The notes beneath the pieces are model-generated. The model was not told the DNA's origin. It saw nothing but the letters and a program-made list of their open reading frames with translations, and searched no databases. A DNA stretch of 64,000 bases from Distichodus sexfasciatus. Taxonomy: Eukaryota; Chordata; Actinopteri; Characiformes; Distichodontidae. The position numbers and the translations under genes are program-made. The DNA is taken from the NCBI GenBank assembly GCA_032718565.1, contig JAVGVS010000013.1:4445989-4509988 (forward strand). The letters run 5' to 3'. Each line of letters starts with the position of its first letter. Within the stretch, counting starts at the first letter, position 1. Below, one piece after another: positions 1 through 11,429 of the stretch.

Positions 1-534
1 AGTTGGTGGAAAACATTAACAAGAGGCTTTACTTCACTGATTCTGCACGTCTACTGTGTGTCAGCGGCACGCCGTAAATCCAGATAAGTTCCAGACTGGA
101 AGTAGAATGTCATCGTTGTGAATAAAGGAGCAGGGCTGAGGTCACCGAGGGGAGGGACGGCAAGTCTTTCCTCTCATGTCTCCTGGACCACGTTCAAAAG
201 AGATGAAACGGTGTGCTGAAGGTGGGACGGGTTCACGTCGGAGCAGAACTCAGTCGATCAGTCTGTCAGTGGGCTCGTGGCAGATAAGTCGGCACCCCGG
301 GGCCCGGCCCGTAAGATCAGAGGCGTGGGATTTTTACGTTAACGTGGACGGCTTGTCTGTAGATGGGGTCCAGCGGTGGAACTCTTAGTTGGAAGGGGCT
401 GTCTGGCTTTTTTTTTGTGCAAGAACAGTGAAGCTCTTTATGAGCCGTAACCCAGAAATAAAAGGCTGGTGATTTTGGACCTGACTCCAGCCTTGTGGAA
501 CCTGCTCTTAAATGGTAACTTTTCAAGCTGCATT

Positions 535-1035
535 TGAGTAGCGGTGTTGAAATTAATCAATCGATACATCGCGATAAAGACGTGGGCGATTCTGCATCGA
601 GGCAGTGGCAGACCATAATCGACTGTATCGGGGGGTTTCGACCGGCGAGTGGTCCGCGGAGGCATTGCAGGTGCTCCGTGATATGTGATCCAGTTCCACT
701 GCTGAAATCACTTTTTAAAAAATTATTTCATTTTATTTATTTTTCAAAACGTTTCCAGATGATTTGGGAATCTTTATGAATAATGAATTTAATGCAAATA
801 TCTATAAAGCATCGATGCTTTCGATCCCCACACTCCTGGATTATATCATTATGACGCTGCTTGGTGATTTCCTGGCTACGGCATAAAAATGAGTTAAAAA
901 GAACGATATAGGTTCTATAAAGGTAGTAACTATATCTGCACAATCTGCGTGCAATGTGAAGTGATGTAGAAAAATTAAAGGGATGCATCGTGGTGCGTCC
1001 AGATATCGCATCGACTCGTTGACCTCATAATCGAA
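535..1035. repeat. possible non-autonomous DNA transposon remnant
   Basis: The block is AT-rich and carries repeated 'cgatacatcg / gatgcatcg' motifs near both ends plus a central palindrome (aagcatcgatgctt) near 807. This style of motif recurs in families B, C and G. I could not define clean termini or a target-site duplication, so its class is open. Confidence 0.3.
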
Positions 1036-1432
1036 TCGAATAGTGAGACCAGGGAAGGTTCACACCTCCACTCATGAGCTCCAAGCCACTGTTTTGATAT
1101 TATTTTGTGTAATCTCAAGCGTCAGGGATAAAAGTAGCCACATCCAAGCTATTTCAACCAGTAACACTTAGTATTTATAGAATATTCTTAAATAAAAATG
1201 TGCAACATGATGATAAAAGTGATATGAAAAATCGTTTACCACTGTGGTGTCAAGTCACCATGGCGTTTTGGAGCTAGAGAGCGTTTTAATTTCTTGTGTA
1301 AGTTCTGTCCTCTTCACTTTTCACAATCCTAAATTTTATGGTCAAAATACGGTCAGGGATTCTTTCTTCCATCTTGGCCAAGGTGAACTCCGTCTTCTGA
1401 CTAAATCTGGAAGCTGCCGAGAGTACGCCGTG

Positions 1433-1662
1433 ATTTTGAGTGAACACAGCACAACACGCAGTGCTACTTCACCAACTGTGACCTCTGCATTTGACCCAAC
1501 CGTGCCAGCTTTTTGGCAGCCCCCTGGGAGCAGTTCTTGGGGACAGTACCTTGCTCATGAGTGACCTCAGCGGTACCTTTACTGGTCCAGGATTCACACC
1601 AGCGACCTATGCATCACAGGGCAAACTCCCTGACCGTTACGCTACCAACTGCCCACGTTGGT
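1433..1662 (-). repeat. tRNA-derived fish SINE
   Basis: On the - strand the head reads like a tRNA promoter (ggcagttggtagcgtaacgg, then a B-box-like ggtgtgaatcc). The body carries the family's hallmark phrases 'gagcaaggtac', 'cagagg' and 'gggtca'. Similar copies lie at 4930-5158, 10670-10815, 16535-16665, 32870-32990 and 40020-40225. It is a non-coding RNA polymerase III retroposon and not a functional tRNA gene. Confidence 0.7.
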
Positions 1663-2977
1663 GATGCAATCAGCCTGCAATGCACGGGCAGAGTAGCCTA
1701 TCGGATGCCACTGCTGCAAGTCAACACCAGTCAGCAACCTGGTAGTTGAAAATAGCCATCTTTGGGCAGAAAGAAAAGTAGTAGTGTATTTTTTAAGCAT
1801 TTTGCAACTCAGCATGACTGTTTGTAGCTTCATCTTCGTAGCGTCGCTACCGATAAGCTACTAAAAAAAGACTTCACTACTGCCCACCATTGCATATCTT
1901 ATACTTCTAAAAAGAGAGTGATTTAGAGGGAACGAGTGACTCTTTGTTGGACGTTTGAGGCTCCTGACCGTTGACTCTTCAGCAGGAATGCTTAACTTAT
2001 CTCTACATATCAAGTCTAAATAACCTGGAGAATCTTCAGTCGCTTTGCTGAAACCCTACACCCTTGTTTACCTCGCCAGCTGTGTCTTGCCTGTATCGCC
2101 CGTGTTGTTGCGTCGTCTGATCTGTAAGGAATCCTCGCGAAAGCTCTACATCCATCTGTTTTCTCCCCCATCGTTTCCTTCTCAAGGGGTTCTTTGCGAA
2201 AGTCTTGATTAAGTACGAGTCCTGCCTGAACTGGATCTCCATTTGCTCACATGTGGGTTTAAAACAAGCTTGAAAAACGAAGCCGGGGCCTTAAGCGAGC
2301 GGTTTGTTTTCAACGCAGCGAACGTCTGTGTGGTCTGTGAAGCATCAAAATGACTGGTGGCTTCAAGGATCAACTGAGGCTAAAGAAAGAACATGGGAGG
2401 AAGGAAGATGAGAGTAAGCTGCCAGACCCTGTAAAGCAGCAGCGCGATCAGACGTGCTAATGGGTCTAGCTGCTAATGAAGAGCTTTAGTCAAGTTACAC
2501 GTTTGGTTGTTAAGATTTTAAAACGTTCTTTCATTAAGCTCCAAACTGCCTGAGAATCCGTTGAGTCTGTAGAGCTTCATTCTGAGAAGAAGGCCTGAAA
2601 CTGTAACCGAGACCCGCCAAAAGGTTTGGCTTTCCGTTCTGGAAATTTTGCCGACTAGCAGCTCACAGGATGGAGAAATCGTCACTTTGACTCGAAGAAG
2701 CGCACGTCTAATCAGAACTGACAGCTGCTTATGCCGTTCTTTCAAACAACAGTGTGTGTAGACCTTCTGGGATGCAAACTAACAAAATGTTCAGAGAAAC
2801 CAGCTCTACCCTGCTGCACAAACCAGGGGTGCGTTTCCCAAAAGCACAGTTGCTAATGTGTTGCTAACTACGTTATTAACATCATTATAACACCTTTTAT
2901 CATATAATTAACCCTACATAGTTGTATCTGTGAGTATTTGCATTATTGACCCCTCTTCCTCTGTCCTCTTGTCACAG

Positions 2978-3174
2978 TCCGGCAGGGTTAGCGGGCAGCC
3001 CGGTCATCTCGGATATCTCGCTGATCCGCTTGTCTCCGGCCGGGCCGGGCGAGTCACCCTTCAGCCCCCCGCACCCATACGTGGCCCCCCATGTGGAGCA
3101 CTACCTGCGCGCCGTCCACAGCAGCCCCACCCTCTCCATGATCTCCGCTGCCCGAGGCCTCAGCCCTGCAGACG
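2978..3174 (+). CDS. gli2: gli2 exon, N-terminal conserved block
   Basis: This 197-bp internal exon is flanked by an acceptor (cacag) and a donor (gtgagt). It begins at the third codon base and ends after one base of the next codon. Its translation contains SPVISDISLIRLSP and VHSSPTLSMISAARGLSPAD, among the best conserved N-terminal segments of vertebrate GLI2 and GLI3. No stop or frameshift is present, and the end phase matches the next exon, where the split codon becomes Val. In GLI proteins this region lies N-terminal to the SUFU-binding motif and contributes to repressor function. The exons before it are outside the window. Confidence 0.93.
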
Positions 3175-3810
3175 GTGAGTCCAGCCAGGTCAATTTTACA
3201 CACACACACACACAAATCAAGTTGTGTCAGGTAAGATATTGAGGTGTATATCGACACTTTTATTTAATGTATTTAACGCACAATAACGCTTTTTAATGTC
3301 CGATACGATACAGATATTGTAAATTTGGACATCTGCCGATGTGCTACAGTCTCTGAGTCTTTTTTAAAAAGAAAATAATGCTTTAGAAAATGTCTGAATA
3401 CATGACTGAGATTATTCTGTTCTGCTTAAGGAAATACTTGACTTAAAAACTGTTTTCCAACTAAAACAATGTAATAATTACACACCCATATGTAAATGCT
3501 AAATTATTTATTATTAAAATAACATCTTAAAAATTATTTGTTTAAACACAGTCGTGTAATTTTGAGATGCTCCCTAATCCTGCGGCGCTAAAACCATCAG
3601 GAACACAGAGATTGTGGGCGAGAGCTGGTGTTGTTGAGGAAATTAAACAGTATCATGGTGTGATTTGCTTTTGGGGTTGTAGTGTGTTGCGTTGCTTGTT
3701 CTGCTCATTGTCGTATCATTATGTAAGAATTAGCACGAATATCGAACAATAAACCAGCTTCACCGCAGTAACGCTTCCCATGCAGGACCAGTTGAGCGTG
3801 TGCACATTTG

Positions 3811-4646
3811 TGACCCTCCACAGCAAAACCAGTCGCTTGTCGCAAATTTTCAAAATTGAGTTATTATGTATTCATGAAAGGGCATAAATCAAGCTTCAAA
3901 ACCATACCTATATGGAATGAATCGGACGACATGTGACTGAGATATCAACATTCAAATGAGTCGGGTTTCTCCTGTCACGCCAAGTGAGAAACGGAGAAAT
4001 CTGCCTTTGAAGTTGACTATCGACGTAGCACTCACAGACGCTCGGTGCGGTCGCGGCTACGTTTGCATTTACGGTAGCCTACGCTGCATTCACAGCCACA
4101 CGGATAGCCTACCTGCGTTAGGTTAACTCAGCGTTTCCCAATCCCAGTCCTCGCGCCCCACCGCTCTGCACATTTTTGGTATTTCCTGCACTGTCGCACG
4201 CCGGTCCTACGTTGCTAATTAGCTAATCAGTAGCATCAGCTGTGCTGTGGGTTGGAAAAGTCGAATCTGTGCAGAGCGGTGGGGCGCGAGGACCGGGATT
4301 GGGAAACGCTGGCTTAACTGAACTCGGGAGACGAAGATGGATTCCGGAGAAATATCTTCACGCTAGTCAACGAGTGGATTTACTGTAAATATTGAAGTAG
4401 AGCGGTCAAAACACAAACTTTAACATTCTGCTGGAATTGAATTCCTCACCTCAAGAAAGTCACGTTTTTAGGATGGAAAAGGTAAGTTTTTCAGCCAAAT
4501 TTATTCACAACAGTACAGTATAGACCTTCCACTGTTTCAAAACACTAAAAACAAAAAATCCAACATTTTACCCCACGCAACCTAAACGCTCGTTTTTCTC
4601 GGAAACCTCCGTTGCGACAAGCGTCTGGTTTTGCCGTGGAGGGTCA
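3811..4646 (+). mobile_element. family A MITE, copy 1 (nested in B)
   Basis: The element starts tgaccctccac and ends gtggagggtca. The inverted ends extend about 35 bp through 'gcaaaaccagtcgcttgtcgc'; the right-end copy is slightly diverged. It encodes no protein. The body matches copies at 8248-8881, 13174-13795, 33787-34377 and 42769-44921. It sits inside a family B element and itself contains a 187-bp TTAA-flanked MITE (4127-4313). Flanks 'catttg' and 'cattta' could be a 6-bp target duplication. Confidence 0.75.
4127..4313. mobile_element. TTAA-flanked MITE nested in family A
   Basis: The 187-bp insertion has long inverted ends of about 45 bp, reading cagcgtttcccaatcc on the left and the complement on the right, continuing through 'ctcgcgccccaccgctctg'. 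It is bounded on both sides by TTAA (4123-4126 and 4314-4317). Other copies of family A are uninterrupted here (ggttaactgaac), which proves an insertion. TTAA duplication points to a piggyBac-like or Kolobok-like transposase acting in trans. Confidence 0.8.
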
Positions 4647-4929
4647 CATTTACAGATCGGCTCCATAGATCAGCCCAATGCCACCGACACCCGATCCAGC
4701 TATTTGAGATGTTATCGGACCGATATCTGATCCACGTATCGGATCGGTGTCATCTCTAATTTGATTTTTGTGTCAGCGCTGCCTCTAGTTGGTCTCATCG
4801 TCTGTTTCTGTAACTTGAGTTACTCTTGCATGCTAGCTAGTAGGTCTCCTGCAGCACCGTTCCGTCGCACAGCAACAACCTCTGACGTTTCCCCCAATCT
4901 GAGAGTTGCTGAACTTAATTTAAGTGAGG

Positions 4930-5158
4930 GATTATTTGTCACTGTGAACACAGCACGGCACACGGTGCACCACAGTGAAATGTGACCTCTGCATTTGACC
5001 CATCTGTGAAGAAGCAGTGGTCAGCTTTAGTAGCACCCAGGGAACAGTGCTTGGAGACGGTACCTTGAGTACCTCAGTGGCACGTTTACTGGTCCAGGAC
5101 TTGAACCGGCAACCCTCTGACCATAGCGTCGCAAACCGTTACGCTACAGAACGCTCCG
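4930..5158 (-). repeat. tRNA-derived fish SINE
   Basis: Same family as 1433-1662. It is recognised on the - strand by the 'gcgtaacgg' head and 'caggtactcaaggtac'-type body, and on the + strand by 'tgacctctgcatttgaccc'. It has several point differences from the other copies. Confidence 0.65.
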
Positions 5159-5959
5159 AGGCATATCTGTTCATTTGTGAAGTTATGGTACTTTTGAGAA
5201 ATGAAGAACCTGCAGAAACTTGGAGGTCATTGTGTTATGGCAGATCAGTGTAAAATCGTGCAACGTATTATCTTTCGTGCGTGAAAAACTCAGCGCTGGT
5301 TTCCACGTAAGTGTACTGTGGAACAATTCTACTGCTTGAGCTGCTTATGGAAGCTGCAGAAGCACGTCACTGTTCACCGAATTCCTTCAAACGTCCAACA
5401 AGTGGAACTTTGAACTTTCGCTTCCTGCAACTTCTCCCTCGGAGGACTCGACCGGGAAGCGGCGGGGAAGGAAGGGGCGAAAATAAAGCGTCCAGACAGA
5501 AATCCCCATGAAGCTCTGACACTTCACTCTTCTGAGCTGAATTACTATAACAGGTCGAGGCGAGCAGCGGCGAATGGCGAATAAATCTCCTTTTACAGTC
5601 TGTCAACAGTAATGCGTCTGCGCTTTTAAACTTAAATAAGCAGCGCGCAGGAGATCCGACGGCGATAAAGCCGGGGAGAGGGAGGGAGGGAGAGATGGAG
5701 AACAGCGTATTTTAACTGGAATGAATGCAGATAGGTCGGTGTGGCCTTGAAGGTGAGATGGCTTTGCTTATTTAGATTTATGCATGGCTACAGCTGACCC
5801 TGTTCCACAGCGCATGAGCCAGACGCCGCAATCCAGGACAATCTGATCGTTAGACGTTATTTTGAGAACACACACACACACACACAATATTTTGGTTGTG
5901 TGATTGTGGAGAGTCTGCAGAGCTCTTCAGTATCCTAATAATGGTAAACAATGTTTTGA
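5159..5959. other. gli2 intron, no recognised element
   Basis: Mostly single-copy-looking intron sequence with a short (CA)n run near 5871-5887. I see no exon homology and no transposon termini. Confidence 0.4.
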
Positions 5960-6405
5960 TGTTGTTGCGGCCTAAAATGGCTCATTTTGCGGCAACTTTT
6001 CTAAAAAATTGCGATGGAAGTTGGAGTGTTTTTGGGCGTTTTGTTGCAATAAAGTTGCGAGAGCAAGACAAAGTTGCAGCAAAATTGGCGATTTTTTTCC
6101 CCTTTACAATGATTCTTTAACAATTAATTATAATGAAGGAAACAAAACCACTTTCATTGTTATTAACCATTTTTGAAGGTAAATGTGAGGTGTTTTTATC
6201 ACACGTTTCCTGCGTCATCCAAACATAACAAGGAAGTGAGTTCGCTGAGGTGTGAGTCAGTGTTTTGTGGGAAACAACAACGATTGGTCGAAAATTGCAG
6301 AACAGTTGCGGTAATTGGTCAAAATTGGTCAATGTTGCGATGAAGTTGTGAAGGAAGGCTGAATTTGCGAGAAATTTGACTTCACAACAATTTCTCAATT
6401 GATAG
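5960..6405 (+). repeat. family E element, near full-length copy
   Basis: Recognised by 'gcggcaacttttctaaaaaattgcgatg' near its left side. Its whole length matches, in inverse orientation, the copy at 34625-35062: both contain the 'cacgtttcc ... cttcattat' centre and runs of 'ttgcg'. Shorter pieces occur at 10820-10915 and 22727-22820. There is no coding capacity, and it is probably a non-autonomous DNA element. Confidence 0.55.
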
Positions 6406-6642
6406 AACGTTTAACCAAGATTACGGCAAGATTACGACTAACGAATAATTATTTCTTTGTGTTTTTTTTGGTTTGCTTGTTTTTCATCCTTTTAGACACT
6501 GACAGATTTTTAATGAAGGAGTTTATATCTTTGTGATTTTAAAATAATTGACGGTAAGTTGGGCGAGGTTACTTTCAGACGTTCTGAAGGTTATTCATGT
6601 TCGATTAACGGTGCAATCCCTTGCTCTCCTCTCTCCTCACAG

Positions 6643-6849
6643 TAGCCCATGAGCACCTGAAGGAGCGCGGCCTCTTCAGCCTCCCCCCTCCTCCTCCTCC
6701 CGGAGTCGCCTCGGCCGACTACTACCAGCTGATGGCCAACCACAGGAGCCCCTACGGCGAGCTGCTGATGCAGGGGGCCGGAGCTGCGTCCGTCGCCGCT
6801 GCCGCCGCCGCCGCCGCACAACTCCCCGACTACATCAACCCCCTCGACG
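6643..6849 (+). CDS. gli2: gli2 exon, N-terminal block with alanine tract
   Basis: This 207-bp exon has an acceptor (cctcacag) and donor (gtgagt) and preserves the same phase at both ends. It encodes V-AHEHLKERGLFSLPPPPPPG, then ADYYQLM, SPYGELLMQGAG and PDYINPLD, aligning along its length with the GLI2 and GLI3 segment containing DYYHQM and PYGDLLMQ. A run of eight alanines encoded by GCC-rich codons (about residues 52-59 of the exon) replaces the shorter Ala/Gly stretch I recall in mammals. The frame is open throughout. Downstream it joins the SRFSSPR exon. Confidence 0.93.
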
Positions 6850-7936
6850 GTGAGTTACGGAGCGAGAGCAAACGAGAGTGTGTTTGTGGATCCAGGAAGT
6901 TTCGCTCTATATTCCAGTTAGGGGTATAATTAGGGCTGGGGGATACGGCCTGAAATTATATCGCGATACATGATATATTCTGTTTCTGGGAGAGAACTAC
7001 ATTACCCGCAATTCCCCGCGCATGACGAGGATCGCGTCACAGTAATGCGATGAACACGGAATCCGGAATAAACACTTTCCTGTAAAAGCCTCCTTTTTCC
7101 TTTCGAGGGACATTTGGCTCCTAAACTGTGCCAAATCGAAATCACACCAGCACAGCGAAATGTACGTGCACCCTGAGCTCTTACACGTTTTCCACTCACC
7201 GAGAGGCTTATGGTTCCTCGTCAGCATGTGCAGTATTCCCCCGATCCGTCTGCCAGCAGCCCTGTATAAACACACGTCGGGACCGTCCCAGCTGCAGCGA
7301 CATTTATGAGAGCCTTTTCCCCTGCGAGGGAAGCGCGTGTGTTTAACATAACGAAAGCCTGCTTTCATCACGCACTTCCTAAGTCACCTTAAAAGGGGAG
7401 CGGCGTCCGGACGGAACAGAGCGGCTCTTTCACGAGCGGCTCGCCCAGCGTTCGCATGCCACGGCCGCGCCGTCATCCATCACCGGCCTGTTTAATGAAA
7501 GCCGCCGTCAAACTTCGCCGCGATGACCCGAAATGGAGATGCTGGCCAGCCAGGTAGCAGACATGACTGCAGTCTCCTCGGCCGACGCTGGGCACACAGC
7601 AGCTCAAGGCTCGTCACTTATCACCCTTCCCAAAGCGTGGGATCATGGGAAAGGCCAGACTGAGGCGCAGTCGCTCCCAGAGCTTGAGGACAGGAGCTAA
7701 GACAGCGTTAGAGTTTAAGCAAACAGTTTAAACGAAGCATTAACTTCGTTTACCCTTCGCAGCTAATTAGAAGGTGGACGAGGATTGTGTTCTTCGTTGG
7801 GAAATAAATCATTAGAAGCCATTACAAAAGATCTGATGTTTTTCTGTCAGGACTTGATGGGAATTGGTCTAGTGCAGACAGGAATGTGGTGGTTTTAACC
7901 GGTATAAATTGTTTTTCATCCCGTAATCCTTTCCAT
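6850..7936. other. gli2 intron; one arm of family F at its start
   Basis: About 6925-7085 contains 'agggctggggg', 'ttctgggagagaactacatt' and 'aatccggaataaa', homologous to one arm of the foldback element at 49713-49995. The remainder, including the GC-rich 7400-7560 segment, is not recognised. Confidence 0.45.
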
Positions 7937-8950
7937 TAGGGTGTAACGATACATCAGTCTACACTGATATATTGATTCAATGGTCAGCGAGTCTGTAGCA
8001 TCAGTGAAAAATTGAAAACACTGACCAGACGTTATACACATTTTTAACTTCACTTTTTATTTAACTGAGGGTTGTTTTTAATTTTACAGGATCGTTTTTT
8101 TTTTTTTTTTTAATTTAAATGCCAGGCTGAGCTCAGGATAAAAAATGTCAAGTGGTATTTTAGTCGCTTTTTGTGGTTTGATATGAATGTTTGTGACTGA
8201 GTTAAATCACAGTGTGATATTAATATAATCTCATATGTATATTATATACCCTCGCGGCAAAACCAGTCGCTTGTCGCAGATTTTTAAAATTGAATTATTA
8301 TGTTTTCATGAAAGGGCACAAATCACGATACCTATATGGAATGAATGGGACGACATATGACTGAGATATCAACATTCAAAGGAGTCGGGTTTCTCCTGTC
8401 ACGCCAAGTGAGAAACGGATAAATCTGCCTTTGAAGTTGACTATCGCCGTAGCACTCACAGACGCTCGGTGCGGTCGCGGCTACGTTTGCATTTACGGTA
8501 GCCTACGCTGCATTCACAGCCACACGGATAGCCGACCTGCGTTAGGTTAACTGAACTCAGGAGACGGAGATGGATTTCGCAGAAATATCTTCACGCTAGT
8601 CAACCAGTGGATTTAGCGTAAATATTGAAGTAGAGCGGTCAAAACAGAAACTTTTAACATTCTGCTGGAATTGAATTCCTCACCTCAAGAAAGTCACGTT
8701 TTTAGGATGGAAAGGGTAAGTTTTTCAGCGAAATTTATTCCCAACAGTACAGTATAGACCTTCCACTGTTTCAAAACACTAAAAGCAAAAAATCCAAAAT
8801 TTTACCCCACGCAACATAAACGCTCGTTTTTCCTCGGAAACCTCCGTTGCGACAAGCGACTGGTTTTGCCGTGGAGGGTCACATATCGGTCGCAGGATCC
8901 TGAATTGAATCGAATCAAAATCGACTTTGGTTATGTCGAGATCACAAGTA
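7937..8950. mobile_element. family C element, copy 1 (interrupted by A)
   Basis: The left part has 'gtgtaacgatacatc', 'tttaaatg' and 'gatatgaatgt'. The right part (8882-8950) has 'ctgaattgaatcgaatcaaaat'. Both match the order seen in the uninterrupted copy at 46835-47190. A family A element (8248-8881) separates them. It has no coding sequence. Confidence 0.55.
8248..8881 (+). mobile_element. family A MITE, copy 2 (nested in C)
   Basis: About 634 bp, in the same orientation as copy 1, with the left end slightly damaged (accctcgcggc) and an intact right end (gtggagggtca). It lacks the TTAA MITE and so shows the empty site. Internal phrases such as 'gctacgtttgcatttacgg' match the other copies. 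Confidence 0.75.
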
Positions 8951-10139
8951 AAATAAGTGGCAATCTTGAGATAACGAGAAGCAAAAATAACGTTGATGCG
9001 TGATCTTTAATCTTCAGCAGCCCCATATGCAGACCGGATCAAACTGCTCGGCTGGGTTTGAAATGAGCAGCTGATTAGAGTGACTCTGGAGCTGGAGCTC
9101 ATCAGTCTGTTGCTCTGAGCTTCTCACTCACTACCTCGCAATAACCCAGAGTCACACACACACACACACACACACAGGTCCCAGAGCGGCCGGAGTCAGC
9201 CATGGGGAAGCTTGCGGCGTGGTTGTGTGGCAGGATTTTGGCTGCTTGAGAGATTTGTCTTTTCCATAAAGAGCCATTTAACTTGTAAAGAGGTGTTTCT
9301 GGAAGCCTTCAGACCAGCTGGCGAAAATCGAGCAGCTGGCAAACCCGCGTGAGTTTGACCAGTCGTCCAGCCGTCAACAGCCTGAAAATCTGCGCTAGTT
9401 TAAGTGATTTCAAAAAAAGAATCTCAGATCTTCCCCAACGCAAGAAAACCAGTGATTGGAACTTACCGTTTGTGCAAAATCTGTTCAGAATAATTCCACA
9501 AAAAGCTTAAGAGATACTAAAAGAGAACATTTCAGTTTTTCGAAATTTGCCTAAAAAGAAAGTTTCTATTCATTTCTTATTATAGACGCACTTTTGTTAG
9601 TTACGTTCGTTTTGTTTGTTAGTTTTGTTCTGTTTTTGAAAGACTTACTGCTGCTTCTCTCACTTCTATAGTGGAATAAACCGGTTTACAGCTGCAATAA
9701 ATATGTGTAAATTTATAGGCGCGTTGTGTGTGATCAGTTCTGGCCACTTAATCATCTACTGCTGCTTCTCTCATCTGTTTTCCACCTGATAGTTCATGTG
9801 TGTTGTACGTAACGCTGCGATTTGGCTGCTGTTGCATCATGTGGATACTGCGCTGTGATTGTTGAGGTTTTGCAGTTTCCTGTGGTAGAGCCAATAGAGG
9901 AGCACGATTCAGAAACTCTCCACAGATGCGGACCTTCCTCCCCGGCTGTTTAAGCGTGAGTGGTGTGGGGGGGAGAGGTAGGGGGTGTTGTGGATTTGGG
10001 GAGGAAGGGGCTGGTGTCTCCAGTGGGTTTAGTGGTCTCTTATGACATAAATCACTGGGGTCGAGCCAGGGAGGGGTGGAGGGAGGCGGTGGGGGAGGGG
10101 GGGGGGGTATGCGAGAGCGAAGCCCGGCTCTGCGCTCGG
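8951..10139. other. gli2 intron with CA repeat
   Basis: Contains a (CA)n microsatellite at about 9155-9176 and a G-rich stretch at 9960-10110. No exon or transposon is recognised. Confidence 0.4.
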
Positions 10140-10360
10140 CCATTTATCAAAGGAAGTGGCACATTAATAAACACATCTCCCCCGAGGTGAGGGCGTAACG
10201 GAGACAAATTCCAGTGCCAGGCCTGAACGGCCCGTGTCCCGGCCGCTCTCACAGCCCCCATTAGTGCCATGCTAATGCCAGCGCAGCCCTCAGCCTTCCG
10301 CTATGGCGCTGGCTTCTATATCTGGTTAGCCACGCGCGCTTATACGCAGCCGCGCTCACA
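10140..10360. other. candidate conserved non-coding stretch
   Basis: A non-repetitive segment with homeobox-type cores (cattaataaac, gccattagtgcc, gctaatgcc) and balanced composition, unlike the surrounding low-complexity sequence. This is only an impression from composition and motifs; no alignment was possible. Confidence 0.25.
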
Positions 10361-10669
10361 CACACACACACACCTGCTGATGTGGACTCATACGCCTGTT
10401 TAAGGTCCAAGATATACGTGGCGCGTACGCTTGTGGACGCTCTACACAAGCGTTGTACTGACTGTACTTTTTGTTCATCTTGAGGATTCCAACAGGTGGC
10501 AGTGCGGGAAAATATTCACCAGTTTTGCTGCGAAATGAGGAAAGAAAGATGTTCAAAATGATTTGCATTCTGATGTTATGAAGTTGCGAAAAAGACGGCG
10601 AGACCATCGATGTTGCCATCACAACTCATAACGCAAATTCAGTCAGTCCCCGTAAAACCATTTCCACAG

Positions 10670-10815
10670 AGGAACTCTGCCGGTTCGATTCCCACACGGG
10701 TAAAGTTAGCACTGAGGTTCTCATGAGCAAGGTACCGTCCCCAAGCACTGCTCCCTGGTGCTGCCCATGTCAGCTGCCCACTGCTCCCTCACAGATGGGT
10801 CAAATGCAGAGACTC
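10670..10815 (+). repeat. tRNA-derived fish SINE (5'-truncated)
   Basis: Begins inside the B-box region (ccggttcgattccc) and runs through 'catgagcaaggtaccgtcc' and 'tgggtcaaatgcagag'. Same family as 40020-40225. Confidence 0.7.
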
Positions 10816-10819
10816 ACAT

Positions 10820-10980
10820 TTTGTTGTGGTTTCACTAAAAACACTTTCATTGCAATTTTTTAGAAAAGCTGCCGCAAAATCGGGCATTTCAGGACGCAAC
10901 AATCTCAAGAAACGCCCACGAAATCCTGGAGAGTCCAAGACTAGGCTTAATCCAGGTTCAAGAAACCAGCCTGTTATTTT
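10820..10980. repeat. family E fragment abutting family D end
   Basis: 10850-10915 matches family E ('gaaaagctgccgcaaaatc'). It is followed at 10925-10975 by 'caagactaggcttaatcc ... tcaagaaaccagcctg', which matches the family D end seen at 42715-42757. Confidence 0.5.
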
Positions 10981-11059
10981 TTTAATGACCAAATCCATAC
11001 AGAGATCTACAGGTCCCCACAGCGGTGGTGTGTTAATTCAGTATTTTGTTCCCACAAAG

Positions 11060-11415
11060 AGCTAAAAACATAAACACACACACACACACACACACACAGA
11101 AGAAGGGTTTGTATTAGCCTGCTTGTGTTGGCAGTGACCGTGAAGGAATCGTTGTACGGTCCAGCTGCCAGAACCTCTGGTTATACACCTCTAATAACAC
11201 ACACACACACACAACTTTGCTTACACCAGGACTAATGCAAGGCGCACCTGTTGAGCTAAAAGTGGCGCTCCACTAGACACAACCTCTCTCTCTCTCTCTT
11301 CATGCTCCCGAAATAACCAAACCTTACACTTTTGTCTTTGCATCTAGAGCGGAAAGAAACAACGCACTATAGCGTGATCCCACAAAACTACACACACACA
11401 CACCCACACACACCT
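11060..11415. repeat. cluster of CA and CT microsatellites
   Basis: (CA)n tracts lie at about 11075-11098, 11198-11212 and 11391-11413, and a CT tract lies near 11284-11299. No gene is seen. Confidence 0.7.
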
Positions 11416-11429
11416 GCTTAATTTTTCAC

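Larger units (their letters stand above)
1..2977 (+). other. gli2: intron of gli2 (3' part)
   Basis: This stretch precedes the first recognisable gli2 exon and ends in an acceptor at 2976-2977 (cacag). I find no GLI coding homology in it, so the start codon and first coding exons lie upstream of the window. It contains a possible degraded DNA-transposon remnant with 'atcgatgc'-type motifs at about 535-1035 and a reversed SINE at 1433-1662. The remaining bases, including 1860-2970, show nothing I can identify. Confidence 0.6.
3288..4759. mobile_element. family B DNA element, copy 1 (interrupted)
   Basis: Both halves match other copies at 17005-17630, 33155-34480 and 36506-37145. The left half (about 3288-3810) carries 'acacccatatg', 'aacaataaaccagct' and a T-rich centre. 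The right half (4647-4759) carries 'acagatcggctccatag' and ends 'gtatcggatcggtgtcat'. A complete family A element (3811-4646) splits them. The ends are imperfectly defined and no transposase is encoded, so it is non-autonomous and of unknown superfamily. Confidence 0.6.

Noticed and set aside
2930..2977. Extension of the first gli2 exon upstream
   Set aside because: The frame stays open, but a good acceptor at 2976-2977 and loss of GLI homology upstream place the exon start at 2978.
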